Shown: positions 1-12,889, numbered from the stretch's first letter. The stretch: DNA of 64,000 nucleotides from Dicaeum eximium (GCA_013396995.1 VWZP01005513.1:549055-613054), one strand, 5' to 3'. Numbers and translations: made by a program. The notes: generated by a model not told the origin, from the letters alone.

Positions 1-820
1 TGCTCACTTTAATTAGGTTTCTATTTCCCTGCTTACAAGAATTGGAAGTGAGATAAATAAAGACAGCTCATAATCTCATTCTGGCCTGAACTCAGCAGGG
101 AAAGGATTGGCCTTTGAATGCCCAGTCTAAACTTCGGCAATTTTGTGGTTTTTTTTTTTTTCTTCTTCAGGTGAATGTAATCTGGTTTCAACGTGCCCTT
201 CTTCATTACACTGAAAGATGGTGCTTGGGCAGAGCAGATGAAGTCAGATTACCTGTGTCACCCTTCCTGTTTAGCCTGGCATGAATATATTAAACACCAG
301 CTCTTGAAAAAGCTCAGCTCCTGGGTTAAAGGTGCCTTTGACATTTACTTTCTCCCAGGAGCTTGGAGAGCCAGCATAATAGTGCCAGACAAATCAGTGA
401 CAGTCATTCACCACATCTTCAGCTGAGTCATTCTGTGCTGTGATTCCTTCTAACCTCATAAAGTGAGTGAGACCAGTGTTTGTATTACTCGAAGAGAAAC
501 TTCTAGCAAACACCTTGAACACTCCCAGAGTGGCACAATTTAGTACATTCCTGTTGTTACCAGACCACTCCATAACTGTGCTTTGAAGATCAATGTTCCT
601 GAGCTACCCAGGAGGTATAAAATGAGGTTTATATGGAGCTTGTCTGCAGATAGACACAGGTAAGAAATAATATTTTTAGTTGTAGGTCAAATTTTTTAGA
701 GGCTGTAGAGATTAAACACAGTCAGGATCTCAAGGGGATGTAAGAATCTGGTATTTTATAGATCTTTGAAAGGTCTCATCTACTGCCATCTGCAGTAAAA
801 TAAAACATATATTGTGTTTC
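1..820. other. Unique AT-rich DNA, no gene seen
   Basis: No exon, RNA gene or repeat is recognised. A T13 run at 149-161 followed by TCTTCTTCAG (to 170) resembles a vertebrate branch/polypyrimidine/AG splice acceptor. The 77-codon open frame at 193-426 lies just downstream, but I do not recognise its protein and see no clear donor site pairing with it. A CTGAG...GGTATAAAATG stretch near 600-624 has a TATA-like core but no supporting context. Confidence 0.5.
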
Positions 821-960
821 ACAGAGTCATAGAATAGCTGGGGTTGAAAGGGATCTTAAAGCTCAAGTAGTCCAAGCCCCCTGCCAGGGGCAGGGTTGGC
901 ACCCACGAGATGAGTTTGCCCAGGACCCCACCCAGCCTGGTGTTGAACACTTCCAGGGAA
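821..960 (-). mobile_element. CR1 LINE fragment, 3' end, reverse orientation
   Basis: Read on the plus strand this begins with CATAGAATAGCTGGGGTTG, the reverse complement of the CR1 3' terminus. It continues with the typical run AAGGGATCTTAAAGCTCAAG and the later GTTGAACACTTCCAGGGA. The element is therefore on the minus strand and only about 140 bp of its 3' UTR remains, as expected for 5'-truncated CR1 insertions in birds. The homology stops at about 960, where a T/G-rich then A/C-rich stretch (about 983-1040) begins. The open frames on the minus strand across this segment are repeat shadow, not genes. Confidence 0.93.
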
Positions 961-982
961 TAGATAATTTCCTGTTCTGTTT

Positions 983-1042
983 GGGTTTTGTTTGTTTGTT
1001 GGTTTGTTAAAAAAAACCAAACACACAAAAACCGAACACTGA
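983..1042. repeat. T/G-rich then A/C-rich low-complexity stretch
   Basis: A TTTG/TTGG-rich half (about 983-1008) is followed by an A8 run and an AACCAAACACAC-type half (to about 1042). The two halves are roughly complementary and could fold as an imperfect hairpin. The stretch abuts the truncated end of the CR1 fragment and may mark an old insertion junction; that link is inference. Confidence 0.5.
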
Positions 1043-1167
1043 TTGTCAATCCCTCCTTGGGAGACCGGGGTCCATCTCACCATGGTATTTCCACATTGCT
1101 TTTACTGTGTCACCAAACTGTGCAACCCAGTAAGACTGGATTTATCCAGCCAAACAGCACTCAGGCT

Positions 1168-1540
1168 GTGGTGGGTTTACCCCCAAAGGGGGAGGTTTAA
1201 TTCAGAGTCACTCTGGTATCCTCCTGTGGGCTGAAACCCTGTTATCAGTTGGACCAGATTAGGTAAACTTTCAGGACATAATTTCTGGTTTAGGCTCATA
1301 AGGAGCGGATTCCCCTTCCCACTGGGAACTCTCCTGCAGTAGGTGGGGATAAATCACTTTAACAGTCCCCTCCTGATCAAAAGAGGCCCTGCAGGTGCCA
1401 GCAGTGAGCAGGACAACATCAGAGCTCCCTTTTTTGGTGGTGCAGAGGCTGGGTTATGCACAGGGGGTGGTGGTGCTGGTTGCTCCTTGCTCCCCCTGAG
1501 GAGCCCAGGACAGTCCTGTACAGAAACACAGTGAAACACT
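1168..1540 (+). mobile_element. Possible degraded LTR-like relic
   Basis: The segment opens with TGTGGTGGGTTTACCCCC, which resembles the TG-starting ends of avian retroviral LTRs. Its overall composition (moderately GC-rich, with runs such as GGCTCATAAGGAGCG and CCTGCAGGTGCCAGCAG) differs from the AT-rich flanks. I could not find a convincing matching CA-3' end or target duplication, and the right boundary is approximate. It may equally be unrelated unique sequence. The call rests on resemblance only. Confidence 0.3.
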
Positions 1541-2734
1541 TGCTGTTTTTCTTTTAGGGTGTGGAAACTAAATTTTACCACTGCCATTTTTAAATGAGTG
1601 CTTTCAGGGCTTTCAGGGGAAAAAGCATTTGGCCCAAGCTATGATGCCTGTGCTGAGCGAGCAGAGCATGACTGCACTGATAAATCCAGATCTCTTGTGT
1701 TTTCTGTGGAGATTATTTTTTGCTGCACATATGTTCCATGCCATGCTGTTGCATTCTGAAATAATCATTTAGCAGAAACTGTAAAATACTTGCAGAGTAT
1801 AATGATATCAATAGGATTAAACACTGTCACTCTTCCTGCAGGAACTTTTGGGAAAACCCAAAGATTACCTCTCAGGCCATATTTCTTTCCAGATTGCAAG
1901 CTATCCTAGACCTGCCTAGAGAGGAGCACTGAAAGCTGCTTCTACTCCCTATCTGCAGATGTATCTGAAGGCAGGGAGTAAAGAGCAATTAAAGGAAATG
2001 TTTTCTTTTGAAACAAAATTTCTCAGGAAATTAGAAGATCTTGGCAGAGGGTCTTTATATAATATTGCTGTGGGCTGAGGACTATGAGATGCCTGGGGCT
2101 GAGAAAAGCTTGAAGAAAACTGGTGTGTGGCCCTGAAATAAGTCTAAAGAAGAGTCTCTGAGCACATAATATAGACTGGGGAACAGAGTTGGAAAAATAA
2201 CCTAAACTCAGGTGCTCATTTGAAGGGACCAATCTACTTAGTTTGAAAAGGCCAATCTACCATCACTATAATGACAAGCTATAATCTGAATCAATATTAT
2301 CAGTTAGCTGTGAGAATTACAAAATTCCCCTAACTCATCAAAGTCACAGTGCTTTAAAATAGGCATGATAGTTCTCTTATTATATATTGCCTTGCTTCCT
2401 ACTATGGATAAAAAATAATTTTCTTGAACAGCAGTTTGTGGAAAAAACAAATATCTTTCCAATTTTCATGCTCAGAATCTTGTGGGTAAAACTGTAACCT
2501 ATGCCATTTGATGTAAAATCCCTACAATATGCACTAGAATAATTTGTTATTTCGCCTAAGAAGAAGCTGTCTTAAGATTACATTTAGAACTCTAATCAGA
2601 CTTCATTTAAAAATGTTTTTAAAGGTACTACACTAAAGAATTTATTATCAAATACACCTGCATTTACATCTGCATAGATACCAGAAATCAATTTATGTAA
2701 TTGCAGATTTATTGGAGAATTTGAGGTTATCAAT
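1541..2734. other. Unique AT-rich DNA, no gene seen
   Basis: Nothing recognisable. It contains a 69-codon minus-strand open frame (2023-2232) without any family resemblance, and AT-rich stretches around 2380-2700. Confidence 0.5.
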
Positions 2735-2757
2735 ATGTGTGTGTATATGTGTGTGTC
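2735..2757. repeat. (TG)n/(TA) microsatellite
   Basis: Short imperfect TGTGTGTGTATATGTGTGTG tract; 13 bases later comes a separate AT-repeat hairpin (2770-2795). Confidence 0.9.
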
Positions 2758-2769
2758 TAACTACTAAAA

Positions 2770-2795
2770 ATTATATATATGGATATATATATAAT
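2770..2795. repeat. Perfect AT hairpin
   Basis: An 11-bp arm ATTATATATAT (2770-2780) is perfectly complementary to ATATATATAAT (2785-2795) across a 4-base loop. This is an ordinary palindromic AT repeat able to extrude as a cruciform. No function is implied. Confidence 0.9.
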
Positions 2796-2881
2796 CAGCA
2801 TAATTTCATGGAAAACAACTTAGCATCATATTGGAGAAATATTGAGTAATTACCTTCCCTTTATGGTTCATAACATTATAT

Positions 2882-3066
2882 CAGGAAAAATTTATTTATA
2901 GAAGGAGTGATTAGATATTGGAATGGGCTTCCCAGGGAGGTGGTGGAATCAGCATCCCTGGAGGTGTTTAAGGAAAGGCTGGACATGGCACTCCATGGTC
3001 TGGCTGACAACATGGTGCTCAGAGATCTTTTCCAACCTAATTGATCCTGTGATTTTGTGATTCTGT
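2882..3066 (+). mobile_element. CR1 LINE fragment, 3' end, forward orientation
   Basis: The segment follows the CR1 3' UTR: AGGAAAAATTTATTTATAG, then ATTGGAATGGGCTTCCCAGG, GAGGTGGTGGAATCAGCATC, CCTGGAGGTGTTTAAGGAAA, and near the end GATCTTTTCCAACCTAATTG and TGATTTTGTGATTCTG. The last stretch is a decayed form of the CR1 terminal octamer repeat. About 185 bp is left, with no coding sequence. The overlapping 115-codon minus-strand frame (2876-3223) is antisense to the element and is not a gene. Confidence 0.95.
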
Positions 3067-6000
3067 TAGCAATAACTCTGCATGACAATCCTGGTTGTAT
3101 TAGCAACAAATAATCTATATTAACCCAAAACTTTCTGCTTGCCTGCTGGAAATACTTGCCTAAATTCTTATTCTGCTCATACACACAATGGTCTCTATTA
3201 CACTGTGCTTGCCAGTGGTGCATTAAATAATGTGTTTACAGGTTTCCCACACACTGCTTGTATTTTCATCATTCTACTTCTCCTGTCCTGTCAGAGTATG
3301 CAAAGAATGTGTTGTTTTGCTTAGGGGGTGCTTTTCAGTGTACTAGATGCTCTCACCTTATGTGTTGAGCAATATCACAAATCTTTATCCACTGCTCCTT
3401 TTATTTTACAGCTCCTGCAGGAATTGATTGGCAGTCTCAGACTCCGTTCTCTGCCTTAAGATAAACTCTGGCATATTATTTAGTAATCAAAAATTCAGCT
3501 GTGCCAGTATAAGGTTATTAAAGGCATTCTTCAAGTTGGACCTTCAGGTATGTGCTAGACTCCTTTATATTTAAAAACTGGCAAATGTTGGTTAATGAGA
3601 AGATTATTAGGTCGGGTTTGTACATTCCCATTCATGCAATTTCCTAATGAACTCATAGGCAAGTTTTTCTTTGAAAAGTGATACTGAAATGATGAATAAA
3701 GCCAGATATGTTTGTTAGGATAGCATGGTGCTTTGTAACCATACCAGCATTTGATATGAGTTTTACAGAGTTTTTAGAACAGCAAAAACCCTGACTACAA
3801 GTGGTAAGTATTTTCAAACAAGAAAGACTATGGCTTCTTTAAAGTTTCCCTTGAGCTATAGCCTTTATCCTCGTGTCCAACCTCAGCAACCTGGTTTTCA
3901 TTTATGTCCTCATCATATAAAGAAACAGGTCCTGGTAACAGTGGGATGATTTTACACAGAGGTGCATTGGCAGAGCTGTATAACACCCAGCAGATGTTTA
4001 CTTTAATGCTTTTTATCTGACTAGGCTCACACAATGTCACCAGTTCTTCCCCTCTCCACAGGATCTCGTTTTATACCCCATGCAGTAAGGCTCTAGCACT
4101 GGAGGTACAGCTGGCTGTCACTGCTTCTTTTGTATGTTCCTGAAAAAACATTCTGATACATTATGCATGATTTTTTTTCTCTGTGTCAGATAACACTAGG
4201 TCATCCTGAAATAGTGTTTCTAAATGCTGCAGAAATGTCCAGCAGGATGAAAATACCCACTGTCCTTAATGAATAGGAAGAAATTATCTACATCATTATT
4301 TTTACTTTCCAAAGCTAAGACTGAATGCAAATTGTTCTCAACCTAGAAGAATAAGATGAGCTTTAATTTGCTTTATGAATATGTTCATCGGTGCTATTTT
4401 ACCTAAAAATTGTAGCTGGATGAAGTTGTTGGCTAGAAGTGGCAGAACTCTGGTAAGTAGAATGAGTATTGCTCCACAGCTGAGGAAATGTGGGTATAAT
4501 TTTCTCTCTGTGAATTTGCAGTGCTCATGGGTCTCTTTGCCAATCCAAAGAGAGGGATGAGTGATTTAATCTCTTCCTTTTGAAATGGACAGAAGGTTTC
4601 ATACCTGAGCTCCAGGAGGGCAGATGAGCCATTTATGAGTGGCTCTGGATTAGGAACATGCCTGCTGTTTGGTGAGACCATGCCATGAGTGTGGAGAGGT
4701 GCATTTCAACCTTCTTCTAGCTCATTTTTATTCTCTTCCATGTTGTTTTCTCTGATTTTTTTCCATATGATATCAAAAGCCAAGAAGAGTCATGTGGGTA
4801 ATGAGGAGGAGAAGCTGTTGGTAGGATTGTTGGTTGGGTTGTTCAAAGGTGAGCATCCAGCTAATGGCTCATTTTAGAAATGCTGGAGTGCTTTATTCCA
4901 GCCTTTTGTAAAAACAGTTTTTAGCATATTCTGTTTACCTTTTAACAGTTAACTACAATGTTATAAAATGCCCCAAAAATATTTCCTTTAGTTTATAGAT
5001 TACTGAACTGCTTAAATGAGCAGATCTTTTTCAAAGATTTTAAGCATTCTTCTTAATTTGAAAAAAATAAAAGAAAAAAGGAGCGTGTTACCATTGGTTT
5101 TCACTTCCTTATTTGCTTATTTTTTAACAACTCAAGTTGGATGACTGATTTCTAACATGTTTGACTTAAAACTGAAGCTACTCACTTGCCCTTCTAGGCA
5201 GGAATTACAACTTAATTATTCTTTCATTTTTAAAATTTACTGTCTATGGTTACACTGCAGCTTTTTGCAGATGCTATAGCCTTGAATTAGAATAACTAAA
5301 GCTGCCTCCTTTGATCTGCCAGTCCAGGTGAGAATAAGAATGCAGTGGTTTTCTAAATGCATTTTCATCTCACTCATTCATGTGTAGTTTAGAATCCATC
5401 ATAAAGTTATGCTCATTTAAATTCTTTACAATCCAAAAAATGTATTTCCTCCTCTATCAGGGTTATGAAGAGAGGTATAATCTATAAATCAACGTTGAGG
5501 TTTTTTATTTGAGGATTTTCTGGTCTCTCCCTCTGAGGATTAAAAATCATGTCTCAAGGCAGGCCATTAAGTATCATTTATCTGAGAGACTTGTAGGTGC
5601 AAGAAAAATGTGGTTGGACTTCATCAAAGAAAGAACTACAGAAAAAGAAACCCAAATTCTCTCTTATTTCTGTTCTGCTGGTAGCTGTAGTTATCATTTA
5701 AACTTAAATACATTGCATTTCACCATATGAATCATAACATTTAGTGTATCTCTATGATAAATTGGGAAGCAGAGAAGAGCATGGCAATGTGCTTTCACAA
5801 CTTGAAAATAGTTTTTTTTTTGACTGGCTTAAAGTGGAAGACGGGAAGCAAAGCTTCTCTAGGTTAGGAGTGTTTTGTGGCAAGGCAGACCTAATAATAA
5901 AATTGAGGTTGTCAAAATCAGCAATTTTAGATGTTAAGAAGTGCTTTATGTGGACACCACTAGGACGTAAACAAATGCTTCCTAACTTTGCTAGGGATGA

Positions 6001-6660
6001 ACAGGAAATGATAAATACATAGGAAGAAAAATACATAGAAAGAAAAAAAATAGGATTCAGAGTTTTTTATATAAAGTCTCAGTGATATATAAGAATTATT
6101 AAATATTAATGTCCACTCTTCTTTATACAAGTGAGAATAAAAGACAATTATGGGACTTCTATCTTCTTCTGTACAAGCTTTGGAAGTGGGAATGATGCAA
6201 AATGAAAGACTGTGTCCAGAATCTATGCAGTCAAAGTGACAACTCAGAGTCACAGCTGGGTCAGAAATGAAATGAAAAAAATGTTAAAATAAGTTTTATT
6301 AAACTTCCTAAAAGCAGACACAGTATATGAACCAAGTAATATACTTAGTGAATTGTTGTTTTACAAATGTCTGTAAGGTGCATATTCAATTACTAAATCT
6401 CCATATTCAAATGAATTCTCACAGCTTTGCTAAATATCAGCAGTATTATCAAGCATTGTATTTGTGTATCAAAAATTATTTTGAGCTCAATATTCAGTCC
6501 TTTCCTTCTACCTAATATTAGCTGATGGCTTCTGATATTCTAATCTCTGAAGAAAAACAAATACAGGAGTTTCCATATACAACATTTTTCTCAGTAGTGT
6601 CCTAATTGTGTTTTAGTCATACCAATATAAAAGGTATGCTTTCATTATGAGTTCACTGTG
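3067..6660. other. Unique AT-rich DNA, no gene seen
   Basis: No repeat family or exon recognised. There are scattered open frames of up to 97 codons (for example 5744-6022 on the plus strand and 5960-6253 on the minus strand), all in AT-rich sequence and overlapping each other on opposite strands, as chance frames do. An A/G-rich tract lies at about 6022-6052. Confidence 0.5.
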
Positions 6661-7330
6661 TGGCTTTTTAGAGTCTTGGGGAATGAGCTGAAAAATGAGA
6701 TTCTGGGTGTGAAGTGAGGCTCAGTGTTTGACACGAGAATTTGGAGGAGCTGTCAGAGGGAGAGCAGTGCTGAGTTATTGGTACCACCAACCAGCTCTGT
6801 GTTTCTTCCTGAGGATGGCAGAGTTCAGGTTCAGCAGTACCTGGTGAAAGTGAAGGAGATGTTCTGACACTCTGTGTTTTCTGCTCGAGCAGCAGGAATT
6901 TTGGGTCCCAGCTCTCTCCCAGAGGCGGTGCAGGCTGCACCGGAGCTGCACCGTGTTCCTGCAGTGACCACAAAGGCTCAGGGTGCCCCAGAGGCTGTGC
7001 CAGTCTGAGCTTGGCTCAAACTTGAGCTTGGCTGTGGTCTCACCTGGCAGCCCTGTTCTGTGGAGGGCCCATGCAGTGCAGGCTGGGCTCTGACACCTGC
7101 AACCCCTCCAGGCTTCTCTTCTTCAGGCATTCTCAGAGTGCTCCAGGAAAAGAGGAGTTCTCAAGGGGACAAGTGGATGTGGGGGCCAGATATGCTTTGG
7201 GCATAGGCTGTGTGACTATTCCCAGTCTTGTGCTGGCTTTCAGAAGCTCCAAACTTGTGCTGGCTGGATCACCAAGGAGCTTCCAACGAGGGACATTCAA
7301 GTGATGAGCTGTCAACTGGCTGGGGACCAC
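6661..7330. other. GC-richer patch, unassigned
   Basis: This patch is clearly richer in G and C than its flanks, particularly 6880-7110. It contains an internal near-repeat (GAGCTTGGCT at 7008-7017 and again at 7024-7033). Open frames occur on both strands (6668-6973 minus, 7071-7304 plus), but neither looks like a known protein and no splice-site pair frames them. It could be an old transposon relic, a GC-rich regulatory patch or a decayed pseudogene. Confidence 0.35.
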
Positions 7331-9470
7331 TGCTGCAGAAGAAGAAAAATTACAAGTGTGCTTTCTTGCTTTATATTAATTGAAAATTTGACATCTAATT
7401 TACTTTCAAGGAGACTGTTTTCTTAACAGATGAAATGTGGATTTCCCCTTAGTACGGAGAGAGAAAAATAATTTGTGTATTGGATACTTTCCTCTCAGTC
7501 TAGTGCTGGGTTATCCTTCCTGGCTCCTTTCAGAAACATAATCAGCAAGATTAGGCTTTGGGTGGAAAAGAAAGACAGGTCTTCCTGGAAGGCATAATAA
7601 GAAGTGCTTAATTAGCCATATGTTATATAGAATTTACTTTTTTTTCTGTCTTTTTTTTCTTTCACAAATGTACAGCAGGGTATGGAAAACAAATAACAAA
7701 ATTAAAGTGCGTTGCTCCTGAGAACAGCTGCCTGTTAGCAGGTCTGAATGTTGGCTCAGTTCATTAAAATGCAAGATTAATATAATGTAGATTAGAATCA
7801 GAAGTAGGCATGACATCTCTTAAAGTTAACAAAAAAGTTTCATTTCTGTTCTTGTTATATGATTCACAATCAGTAGTAGTTATCTACTAATACATACTTT
7901 GTCCTGACATATGTCAGCTTGGGTGGTTTTAATTATGTTTATTTTGGCATGATTATATTTGGAATAGATTAGGTTGTAAATCTATTATATTGATTAATAC
8001 GTTTTATGAATATATTCATTTAATACTGGTCCAATTTTGCTCAGATGATCTTTCTTAATAATAGAGGAAAATTATTATAGTGAAGGATTGTAATGTTGGC
8101 ATCAGTCCTTGATGATAACTGATGCATTCCAAGTGTTGCTAGGCCAGCTTGGAGGTGGATAGTCACAACATGGAGGGAGAAGAGATTTCCAGTCCAGGGT
8201 CATCAGAACTCTGAGGTATTTCTAAGATATTTCTAAGACAGTTTCTTATTTTAACTAATATTATCCAACTCATTATGCCAGTGGGACTTGTAGACTCCCT
8301 CTGCCTTACCTATCTATCCTCTCCTGCAGTCTCCTGGGGAAGGAGACTGTCACTTTTTTCTATGGCTGTGCAATGGTTTGAGGTCCTGATCCATGGAAAG
8401 CTCTGTTAGGTGCTTAGAAACACAGATCAGTAAAACCACTGTTAGCACCTGCTCACCCCTGAATGCAGAGAGTAGATTTATGCATCTTGCTGCTTTCTTT
8501 TGTCTTCTTGGGCAGCAAAAGGGACCTGAGTGTTCACAGGGTACCTGCTGTGGATGGCCTCTCATTCTGCACAAAGCCTCCACTTTCCCTCTTGCCCTCA
8601 CACAGAGCAGCAGCAGCTGCAGGCAGTGAGGTTTTCAGATTATAAATGATGTATTATGGACAGGGAGGGGTGCATGAGGGACCATGCATGGGAAGCACTT
8701 TATCCTCTAAGTCTCTAGGAGTATCTAATCAATCCTTTCTGCTTCCTCCTGGCACGACAATCTACCTTTCCTCCCTGTTTTGGAACAGCAGTTTCCAGTC
8801 TCACCTTCAGCCTTGCACTTGCTTGGCTGTGGATGTCCCTCCAAACGAGCAATTTGCTCTTGTAGACAGGCCCAGAAGCAGTTCTTCCTGTCAGTCACAT
8901 GCACCAGTCTGTCAGAGTTTTGCTGTTAGAGAACTCCTTTCCTCAGCTTGGTGTCCATTTTACATGAATTTAAATGAAGGCAGAGAAGTTGCTCAGATGC
9001 TACCTCTTCTTCACTGTGCTCTAGGAGTATCATGTAATGTAAGACAATAATCAGCTTTTCCTTTATTAGATGTGACTGATCAGACCCATTAATACTTAAT
9101 GGAAATAGAATTGTTATAAAGTTTATCCAGATGTGCAATGGTTCTCCAGAGAATTATAAATAGCTTTGAATCCTGGATTCTTCCAAATTCAGTGGCATTT
9201 CTGCAGTTCACCATAATGATTGAAATCGACAGAGGCACTCTCCCTAATTGCTACCTAATCAAATTTGAAAATACTTTTTCAAGGATGCAAGATCATCTCT
9301 GAAACTTGCTTCCTTCCCTTTGGACTATCACTGTCAAAAATTGTTGGCCTTCTGGTTGCTCAGCAAATTTCATTTGTTGTCCCAAGCTGCTTTATTGGGA
9401 ACTGAAGTGATGAATTGATTGGTGTGGAAGTCTTATGATTAGTGTACTAAGAAGATTTAACATCTGAGAT
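7331..9470. other. Unique DNA, no gene seen
   Basis: AT-rich from 7350 to 8140; a moderately GC-richer part follows from about 8300 to 9030. An 11-bp tandem duplication of TATTTCTAAGA occupies 8217-8238. The 134-codon open frame at 8646-9050 is rich in Ser and Cys and resembles no family I know. Confidence 0.45.
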
Positions 9471-9481
9471 ACATATATCCT

Positions 9482-9519
9482 TATCTATATATCTATCTAT
9501 GTAATGCATGTGTGTGTGT
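9482..9519. repeat. (TATC)n and (TG)n microsatellites
   Basis: A short TATC/TATA tract (9482-9500) is followed by GTAATGCA and a TGTGTGTGTGT run (9509-9519). These are simple repeats in AT-rich DNA. Confidence 0.85.
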
Positions 9520-9522
9520 ATT

Positions 9523-12500
9523 TTATCCTGGGCTCTGTAGATTTCATACAAGTACATCCCTTGATTTTACACCTTGGGAGTCTTCTGTTAGACATATCTT
9601 TAACTATTTTGAATGAAGAAAAACAAATCTCTGGATAAACTGTACTTCTGAAATCATATGGCTACTTGAACAATATTCTTTTTCACAGAAGAAAAGCAGA
9701 AGAGGTTTATCAGAGCTTGAAGCTAGTTAAGAAAAGACAGAAAATTGCATTCCTGTTTTGATGCTTCCTCTTGCCAGCAGGTCTCCTCTTCCTCAGCATT
9801 GCAGTAATGACTTGCAGCTAATTCCATCAGTCATCACATAGTTCCTTGGCTGCTCTGTGCTTCAGTCTCTCTCTTCAACATCTGTGTTATGGAGCTGAAA
9901 GATTTGTCACAGGGCTGAGGGCAAGAGGCACAGCACTGCTGGCATAGCAGTCTGGGCATGCTGATGCTTTACAAGAAAGTAGGAGCAAAGTGACAATGTC
10001 CAGCCACTGCAGCCAGCACAGCTGAGCTGTCACATTTGGTACAACCCTGTGTCCCTAAGGGGGCCGTGATGACTGATCAAACAGCTGAACTCTGTCTGAG
10101 GTACCTGAAACTGGTGGACTCTGGGGCCCAGGAGATCTCCCCTCCCTGCAGCACAGCTGAGGTTGCTCTTTTCATCCCAGAGCCCAGCTCCAGCCATTCC
10201 TGAACCTGACCCCCATCCTTAGGGAAGGAAAAGCCCCTTTCATAGCTCTTCTGCTTCCCACTTGCCTGCTGCTCTGAGCTGAAGCTCCCCAGCTGCTCAC
10301 ACACACTTGCACACACTGTGGGTGGCTGCAGCAGCCCTCGCCTCTGTCCCCACCCCAGGGTGCTCATGTCCTGCCCCACGTCAAGGTCCCTGGCAGTCTG
10401 CACCTGCCCCTGCCCTGAATGGGGCATGCTTATCCAATACTGAGTTAGAAGTAGGATTTAATAAGAAAATAGAACAGACTGTAGCCATCAGACATAATGT
10501 TCTGCCAAATAAACTGCTCAGCTGCCTGGTTACATGGGAGTGCACCCTTTGATCTTCCTTCATCATTCTTTTCCTGTAGTGTTCCTTCCTTCCTGATCTG
10601 ATCTCTTCCTTTATCACCCTACCTTCTCTCCCCTAACCATCCATCCTAAATGTCTCATCTGCTTCAGCCCACAATTTTCTTTGCCCTGCATCTCACCAAT
10701 GAGCAGATACTGCTTTAAAAGGAACTGGCTTAGTGTGTCAGGCAGAGTTTCTTTGGTGGGTTTCACACCAAGGACAATGGTGTAATCATTTCTTGCTGTG
10801 CAAATATTTGGCATTTTCTGTTCTTCATTGGTCTGATCCCTTGGGTTCCCCCACCTGGCAAAGTGGGACTGCAACCTGTTGATGTTTGGGAAGAAAAGTG
10901 TGTAGGTTCCCAAACCATAACCATTTGCAAGGTGATGTATTTTCAGCATTATTTGTATTATCATTTTCAAATATGATTTTGGGTGGTATGAAAAGGAAAG
11001 ATAGATCTGAAGCTAGGAAGGCAGTGCTAGGCAAAAGTGCTGTGCATATGCAGTAGCCTGGGAAGTATACATGTTTTCTTGGCTGTCTGGTTTTGAACAG
11101 ATTGGTGGTATGCTGTTGACTTTTATTTTTTTACTGCACTGTAAATCTGCTAAACTCCTATGTTTTGCTGAAGTTTAAGCACCTCTGAATTTGCACAATT
11201 TGGAATGGAATTTGCAATGCAAGGGAGGGGGGGGGCTTTGCATACATAAAAGACAGAATTTTATTTATGGAGACCTATAATAATGCACTGTAGGTTACTG
11301 AAGTATGCAGGATGAACAACCGTTATAATAATAACATCATAAATTTCTAAATTGCTGTTAGGGAGTAAGGCTTGGGAAGCCTGGTAGCTAAAGTACAAGC
11401 ATTTTCCTGTAATTGCTCTATAGGCATGTAAGTCAGAGTCTTTTCTTCTTTTTGTTTTCTTATGTTTTTCCCTCAGTGAGCAATACCAGTTCCTTCAAGC
11501 CAGCTTTTTTTGCCTGTAACATTCCTGTTGTATGTGCAGAAAACTTTGAAAAATACTTTGTGTCTATGTGTGCAGGTACACACACATGCACAGTTTTATC
11601 TGCTATTATTTGGAAAAGCCTAAGAAACCTTTTTTGTTTTGCGAAAATTGAACATGAGACGTGAAATATGTGCAGCTTGTACTGTCACAGCACAAGGCTT
11701 CCCTGTTTATAAAATGGGATTGTCAGAACTCGGGAAAAATTCGTGCTTCTCCCTTGTTGCTGTGAATAGAGAAAATTGAATCAAAGAAATGATGGATTTT
11801 TTCCAAGTATCTGGCAATAACAATCTCAGGAAACAGGCAGCAGTTTGTAAGCCTCTCACTCATGTACCTACACACACCTCGAACATCCACCTCTGGCTCC
11901 TTCGTTTCTCCTTTTCCTCCTCTTTCCCTAGATCACTTTCTTTTGTCCCTTTTGTGTACAGTGGGAGCTATTTTCTCTTCCAGGCTGTCTTGCCAGAAGG
12001 AGAAGCCTTCAGAGGGCGACATGTTCAGCTCCTGATGGTGTTTGTTGAGGTGGGTGGTGACGGGGCTGATATTTCTGCAACTGGAAAATATATGCAAGGC
12101 CACGGTCAGTCCACATATCCCTCTACGAGCCAGCTCCAGAAATGGATTTATGAATCACATATTAGTCAATAGCCTCTTAAGCATTAAAGAAGGCACAATC
12201 TCTTGGCAGTTTTCAGGGGACTGTACAGAAGGGCATTTTCTTGCACACTGAAGGGTCAACTGAGAAACAGTTTTTTAAAATACCAGGCCTTTAAACTCTG
12301 TGTGGCTAACCTCTATGTCCACACACTGGTACTGAGAGTATCCTTGTCAATTGTTTGGTGCTAGACTAGTTTTCTAGATCACCATTTCTTCAAATTTAAA
12401 AACTTTTTTTAATAGCACAATGCTGACTTTTTCCTTTCCATACTCAGTACATCTTAAAACAGTATTTGACTTCTGAGATATCCAAAACCGACAGAGAGTT

Positions 12501-12790
12501 TAAATGCAAGAAAAATGCAGTAAAAGCTACTGCAAATGGTTTTTATGGGCACATATAATTCAAGGGCCTTCTGGCTGCTATAATAGCTTTTTTCAATCAA
12601 ACCTACAGCTTTTCTATATGTGGTAAACCACTGTGTAATGAAGATAACCTTGACAAAGTATTGGAATAATAAGGCAAGTTCTATCAACTTTGCATTCCTA
12701 AATTATTCAGAGACTGTAAAAATGTACATTGAAATATTTTGTGCTTCAATAAAAGTGCCCCAATGCTATTCCTTTCTTTTAGTGCATGCA
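9523..12790. other. Unique DNA, no gene seen
   Basis: A somewhat GC-richer part at about 9870-10430 carries overlapping open frames on both strands (10077-10427 minus, 10307-10552 plus) with no family resemblance. A G9 run sits at 11227-11235. A 127-codon frame at 11789-12172 has a hydrophobic, Ser/Phe-rich middle but no recognisable domain. No CR1 or LTR segment is visible. Confidence 0.45.
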
Positions 12791-12791
12791 A

Positions 12792-12815
12792 AAAACCACA
12801 TTCAAAACCACATTC
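12792..12815. repeat. 12-bp tandem duplication
   Basis: AAAACCACATTC occurs twice in direct succession (12792-12803 and 12804-12815) with no mismatch, a small replication-slippage duplication. Confidence 0.9.
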
Positions 12816-12889
12816 TCAGGTGAATCCCTATTTTACACAGGACCAAGACTTTTTGTCATTGTTTGTCACTGCACATCTCCTGATGGCAC

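Noticed and set aside
8646..9050. 134-codon open frame
   Set aside because: Ser/Cys-rich random-looking sequence, no conserved motif, flanking signals absent.
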